A stretch of 18,603 bases of DNA from NCBI GenBank assembly GCA_012033095.1, contig JAAUPO010000005.1:1-18603 (forward strand), written 5' to 3'. Position numbers and translations under genes: made by a program. The stretch's first letter is position 1. Every line of letters begins with the position of its first letter. The notes below the pieces were generated by a model, which saw only the letters and a program-made list of their open reading frames with translations, did not search any database and was not told where the DNA came from. This document shows positions 15,503 through 18,603 of the stretch, one piece after another. Origin of the DNA: Synechococcaceae cyanobacterium RL_1_2 (lineage in GTDB: Bacteria > Cyanobacteriota > Cyanobacteriia > Cyanobacteriales > JAAUPO01).

Positions 15503-16792
15503 ATGGCAAATCCTGAGCATAAGCAAAAAAATAACGAGTTTACTCGGCTTTGGCAGAATATTAAAAACCGGAACGATCGCAGGATTAGATCAAGTTACTA
15601 AAACTGCTACGGGCTGGTTCACCATCAAAGAGGAAGATTTATCGGAAATTTTAGCCCAGGTAAAGGAGCAGTTACCCACCACCGAAGCGATCTTGTTCGG
15701 AAAAACCCAATCGGGCAAAAGCTCCATTGTGCGAGCCATTACGGGGGTATCGGCGGAAATTATTGGGGAGGGTTATCGCCCCCATACCCAACATACCAGT
15801 CGTTATCTTTATCCCACGGATGATCTGCCCTTGATTACGTTTACCGATACGGTGGGCCTAGGAGATGTAAATCAAAGTTCTGCCGCGATCGCGGAGGAAA
15901 TCATTAAGGATTTAGGCCAGGAGACGGCTAAAGCAGCCATTTTAATTGTGACGATCAGAAGTAATGATTTTGCCACAGCTAGTCTCATTGAGACCCTCAA
16001 GAGCATTCGTCATCAATATCCCCAGCTTCCTTGTTTATTGGCTATTACCTGTGTTCATGAATTGTATCCCCCTACCATGGAGGATCATCCGGCCTATCCG
16101 CCCCAGTTGGACGCGGTGACTAGGGCGATCACCCAATTAGAACAGGATTTTGCAGGGTTATACGATCGCTCAGTGGTGGTGGACTTTACCCTAGAAGCAG
16201 ATGATTTTGAACCGATGTTTTACGGGATTGAGGCCTTTGGAGAACAGTTAGCGGAACTATTGCCCGCAGCGGAAGCCCAAACCATCCATGATTTACTCGA
16301 TCGGGACTGGGACAATCAATTAGGGAATATTTATCGAGATACGGCCCGCCGTTATTTGGTGGTATTTTCCGCAGCGGCGGCTACCATAGCTGCCGTACCT
16401 TTCCCGATCGCTACCATGCCCGCTTTGACTGCGGTGCAAGTATCCATGGTGGCCGTAATTGCCAAACTATATAACCAAAAATTAAATTTAGGCCAAGCAG
16501 GGGGAGTGGTGAGCGCGATCGCGGGGGGATTTTTAGCTCAAATGGTAGGCCGGGAACTGGTGAAATTTATTCCCGTGTTTGGTTCGGTGGTGGCGGCTTC
16601 CTGGGCTGCGGCCTATACCTGGGCCCTAGGAGAAGGAGCTTGTGTTTATTTTGGGGATTTGATGGGGGGGAAAAAAACCAGATCCGGCCAAAAATCCAAG
16701 AGGTCATGGCAACGGCCTTTGCCGATGCAAAAATTCGTTTTAAAGCCCTAGGGCAAGATCAACAAGATCAAACAGAAAAACCGGAAAGCTAA
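15503..16792 (+). CDS. P-loop GTPase with hydrophobic C-terminal domain (DUF697-like), frameshifted at both ends
   Basis: The uninterrupted ORF is 15492-16751 (419 residues). It carries a Walker A motif FGKTQSGKSS, switch residues in RPHTQHTSRY, Walker B TFTDTVGLGD, and a C-terminal region with hydrophobic helices (FSAAAATIAAVPFPIATMPA; GGVVSAIAGGFLAQMVG) as in DUF697 GTPases. The N-terminus looks better in another frame: ATG at 15503 reads MANPEHKQKNNEFTRLWQNI, and removing one A from the A5 run at 15563-15567 joins it to TGTIAGLDQVTKTATGWFTI. At the other end, one extra base in the G7A7 tract (16664-16677) replaces the odd basic tail with QEVMATAFADAKIRFKALGQ and ends at TAA 16790-16792. 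The corrected length is about 429 residues. The guanine-specificity motif is not clear (ITCVHEL may replace NKxD). It probably acts at a membrane; its role is unknown. Confidence 0.78.
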
Positions 16793-16852
16793 TACTTTTG
16801 AGTTACGGCAATGGAAGAGGAAAGTTTTAAATGAAAAATTTTAGGTAGTCCG

Positions 16853-17031
16853 ATAGAACCCATTTGGTATCTATCGGTAGATTTGTAATGATTGAACTGT
16901 ATTGATTTCATACTGATCGGGTTCATGTTGATTACGGTTTGTTCGGCTCAAGTCTTACGGTGCATTGACCGTTAAAAGAGATATACCTGAAAGCCTTATT
17001 GTTCAAGATCAAGATCTCAAATGGGTTCTAT
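16853..17031. repeat. 179-bp segment bounded by a 14-bp perfect inverted repeat
   Basis: ATAGAACCCATTTG (16853-16866) is matched by CAAATGGGTTCTAT (17018-17031). The interior is AT-rich, has no ORF, and resembles no other segment here. It could be a further small inverted-repeat element, but no other copy or clear target duplication is present. It lies between the GTPase gene and the DUF1499 gene, which converge on it. Confidence 0.5.
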
Positions 17032-17155
17032 ACAAGTAAGGATCAGGAAGATTAAACCTCTTGATCATCAATTATCCTGGGTTTAAATATCCTTACAGCT
17101 TTAGCACTATCAAATTTTAAGCAAGCTTATCTGCTGGGACTTAAACCTAAAAGGG

Positions 17156-17270
17156 TCAGAACTTACGCGCAAGCCCCCTAAATTCCTAAAATTTGGGGGA
17201 CTTACTGGAACGATTGTCCCCAAACATCATGGTTTCCAGGACAGAATCGAGATTTTTGCGTAAGTCCTGA
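17156..17270. mobile_element. small element with TCAGRACTTACGC ends (115 bp)
   Basis: TCAGAACTTACGC at the left pairs with GCGTAAGTCCTGA at the right, a 13-bp terminal inverted repeat with one mismatch. ACTTACGCA-type ends occur on other cyanobacterial insertion sequences and MITEs (from memory). The interior carries GCCCCCTAAATTCC and ATTTGGGGGACTTA blocks like family 3. The right end lies 2 bases before the DUF1499 stop codon. It has no coding capacity. Confidence 0.65.
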
Positions 17271-17272
17271 AT

Positions 17273-17779
17273 CTATACCCCTAAATCCTGAAGGGCTAGA
17301 CGAATTTGTTCAATACGGCGGCGGTTAACTCCTAAATCCGATTCCCCTAAACGGGCAGCCGAGCGCACCTGAATTACCTTAGCATCCTGGGGTAAATAGA
17401 ATTCTAGATCATCCACAAACCCAAGCAGTTTACTACTAGACTCGGCACGAATGTAATCCTCCGTAGTTTGGACAATTTTAGTGCGGGGTACCACAGCAAT
17501 TACTTTTTCTAAAATTGCTTTGACTTCTTCGCGATCGCCTTGGTAAGTTAATGGCTCAATGGTATGTTCCCCATCTCCCCCTTGGCTAACCACACAATTG
17601 GGGGTACTAGGACAGGGTTTGAGGGTGCCCGCTTTAAGGCCTAAATCTTTGGGGGCGGTACCGGCGAATTCTACTAGGCTGGCCATGGTTGGGGCGGGTT
17701 GGGCATAAACAACCCCAGTACTGAAAAAGCTGAGCATAATCGCGATCGCGATCGAAATCAATGGTTTAATAAATTTCAT
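17273..17779 (-). CDS. DUF1499 family secreted protein
   Basis: From ATG at 17779 it encodes 168 residues with a signal peptide ([20 protein letters not shown], likely cleavage after VVYA). An in-frame ATG at 17818 would add 13 residues before the signal peptide and overlap the trhO start, so it is unlikely. The mature part has [14 protein letters not shown], the Cys-containing DUF1499 motif, then [13 protein letters not shown] and [20 protein letters not shown] blocks and the [18 protein letters not shown] ending typical of the family. It is probably periplasmic or lumenal. The function is unknown. It is divergent from trhO with only 37 bases between the starts, so the promoters must overlap the coding ends. 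The frame is intact. Confidence 0.9.
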   Translation of the reverse strand: MKFIKPLISIAIAIMLSFFSTGVVYAQPAPTMASLVEFAGTAPKDLGLKAGTLKPCPSTPNCVVSQGGDGEHTIEPLTYQGDREEVKAILEKVIAVVPRTKIVQTTEDYIRAESSSKLLGFVDDLEFYLPQDAKVIQVRSAARLGESDLGVNRRRIEQIRLALQDLGV

Positions 17780-17816
17780 AGACTTGTATAAGCAATATTT
17801 AAAAGTGGAAGCTGCC

Positions 17817-18603
17817 ATGGGATATATTATCGCTACCTTCTATCGGTTTGTCGCGCTGCCAGATTATGAGCAACTACGACCCCAATTAAAAGAAGTGGGC
17901 ATTGATTATGGCATCAAAGGCACCATTTTATTAGCGGAAGAAGGAATTAACTCCACGATCGCCGGCTCAAGGGAAGCCATTGATCAATTTTTGGCCTATT
18001 TAAAACAAGATCAACGCTTCAAGGATTTGACCCATAAAGAATCCGAAGCCGAACTATGTCCTTTTTATCGGTTTAAAGTCCGACTCAAACAAGAAATCGT
18101 CACCCTCGGCCAACCAGAGGCTAATCCAACTAAATTGGTCGGTCAGTACGTCAAGCCCCAAGACTGGAATGATTTAATTGCAGATCCAGAGGTGGTGTTA
18201 GTGGATACCCGCAACGACTACGAAGTGGAACTAGGGACTTTTGATGGAGCCATTAACCCCCACACCGATAGGTTTCGCCAGTTCCCTGAGTACGTTGATC
18301 AAAATTTAGACCCCGCAAAAACCCCTAAAGTAGCAATGTTTTGTACTGGGGGTATCCGTTGCGAAAAAGCGACTTCTTTCATGTTAAGCAAAGGCTTTAA
18401 AGAGGTTTATCACCTAGAAGGGGGCATTTTAAAATATTTGGAAGAAGTGCCAGAAGAACAAAGTTTATGGCAAGGGGAATGTTTTGTTTTTGACCAACGG
18501 GTGAGCGTTAACCATAACCTCAAAGAAGGGGATTATGAATTATGTTTTGGTTGTGGCCACCCCATCACCGCAGAAGATAAGCGATCGCCCCATTATGAAG
18601 ATG
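17817..18603 (+). CDS. trhO: tRNA uridine(34) hydroxylase, rhodanese type (3' end outside window)
   Basis: TrhO (YceA) adds the oxygen in 5-hydroxyuridine at the wobble position of tRNAs, using molecular oxygen. ATG at 17817 starts [20 protein letters not shown]. The N-terminal acylphosphatase-like domain has [19 protein letters not shown]. The central rhodanese domain (about 115-215) has [16 protein letters not shown], the active-site loop [15 protein letters not shown] and the [18 protein letters not shown] end. A C-terminal CFGCG with later residues starts a cysteine-containing tail that is cut by the window edge after 262 residues. Family members are about 270-330 residues long, so little is missing. 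The frame is intact. It is divergent from the DUF1499 gene. Confidence 0.95.
   Translation, partial: MGYIIATFYRFVALPDYEQLRPQLKEVGIDYGIKGTILLAEEGINSTIAGSREAIDQFLAYLKQDQRFKDLTHKESEAELCPFYRFKVRLKQEIVTLGQPEANPTKLVGQYVKPQDWNDLIADPEVVLVDTRNDYEVELGTFDGAINPHTDRFRQFPEYVDQNLDPAKTPKVAMFCTGGIRCEKATSFMLSKGFKEVYHLEGGILKYLEEVPEEQSLWQGECFVFDQRVSVNHNLKEGDYELCFGCGHPITAEDKRSPHYED

Noticed and set aside
1..18603. Dense GCGATCGC octamers as a new repeat system
   Set aside because: This is the known HIP1 motif, common across many cyanobacterial genomes, and is used here only as a lineage marker.

Overview
The window is ordinary cyanobacterial chromosome. CGATCG/GCGATCGC (HIP1-type) octamers are very frequent in genes and spacers. 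Several genes belong to families I know mainly from cyanobacteria: the DUF3352 and DUF1499 proteins, a P-loop GTPase with a hydrophobic C-terminus, and a PAP/fibrillin-like protein. The compact genes, AT-rich spacers and many tiny inverted-repeat elements suggest a unicellular or chroococcalean-type cyanobacterium. I cannot name genus or species.

Layout, left to right: the 3' end of an alpha/beta hydrolase (+); a frameshifted type IV prepilin peptidase, pilD (+); a frameshifted PAP-like protein (-); two small hypothetical genes (-); a NurA-like nuclease with a frameshifted tail (+); a cluster of three tiny mobile-element copies; a stomatin/SPFH protein (-), divergent from gnd, 6-phosphogluconate dehydrogenase (+), which ends in a clear intrinsic terminator; a frameshifted DUF3352 protein (+); a truncated gene remnant (-); pdxH (+); nested MITEs; tmk (-); a frameshifted amidase (-); a frameshifted secreted 5'-nucleotidase (-); a GTPase frameshifted at both ends (+); a MITE-rich spacer; a secreted DUF1499 protein (-), divergent from trhO (+), which runs off the right edge.

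Two signals stand out. First, seven of the thirteen genes longer than about 400 bases are broken by one-base length changes. At least ten changes can be located, every one in or beside a homopolymer run. On both sides of each break the reading frame still encodes the expected family, and I see no in-frame nonsense mutations. This looks more like homopolymer error in the source sequence than real gene decay, so most of these genes are probably intact in the organism. Second, the spacers hold at least three families of non-coding inverted-repeat elements of about 90 to 130 bp, with recognisable target duplications (CTNAG, TA, TTA). One family-2 element sits exactly inside a family-1 element, and two family-1 copies sit exactly on stop codons.

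The genes are housekeeping and do not form one pathway: gnd acts in the oxidative pentose phosphate pathway, pdxH in vitamin B6 salvage, tmk in dTTP synthesis, trhO in tRNA wobble modification, pilD in pilus and competence assembly, and nurA in DNA end processing. I found no rRNA, tRNA, CRISPR array, transposase or defence island, and no convincing new multi-gene system.
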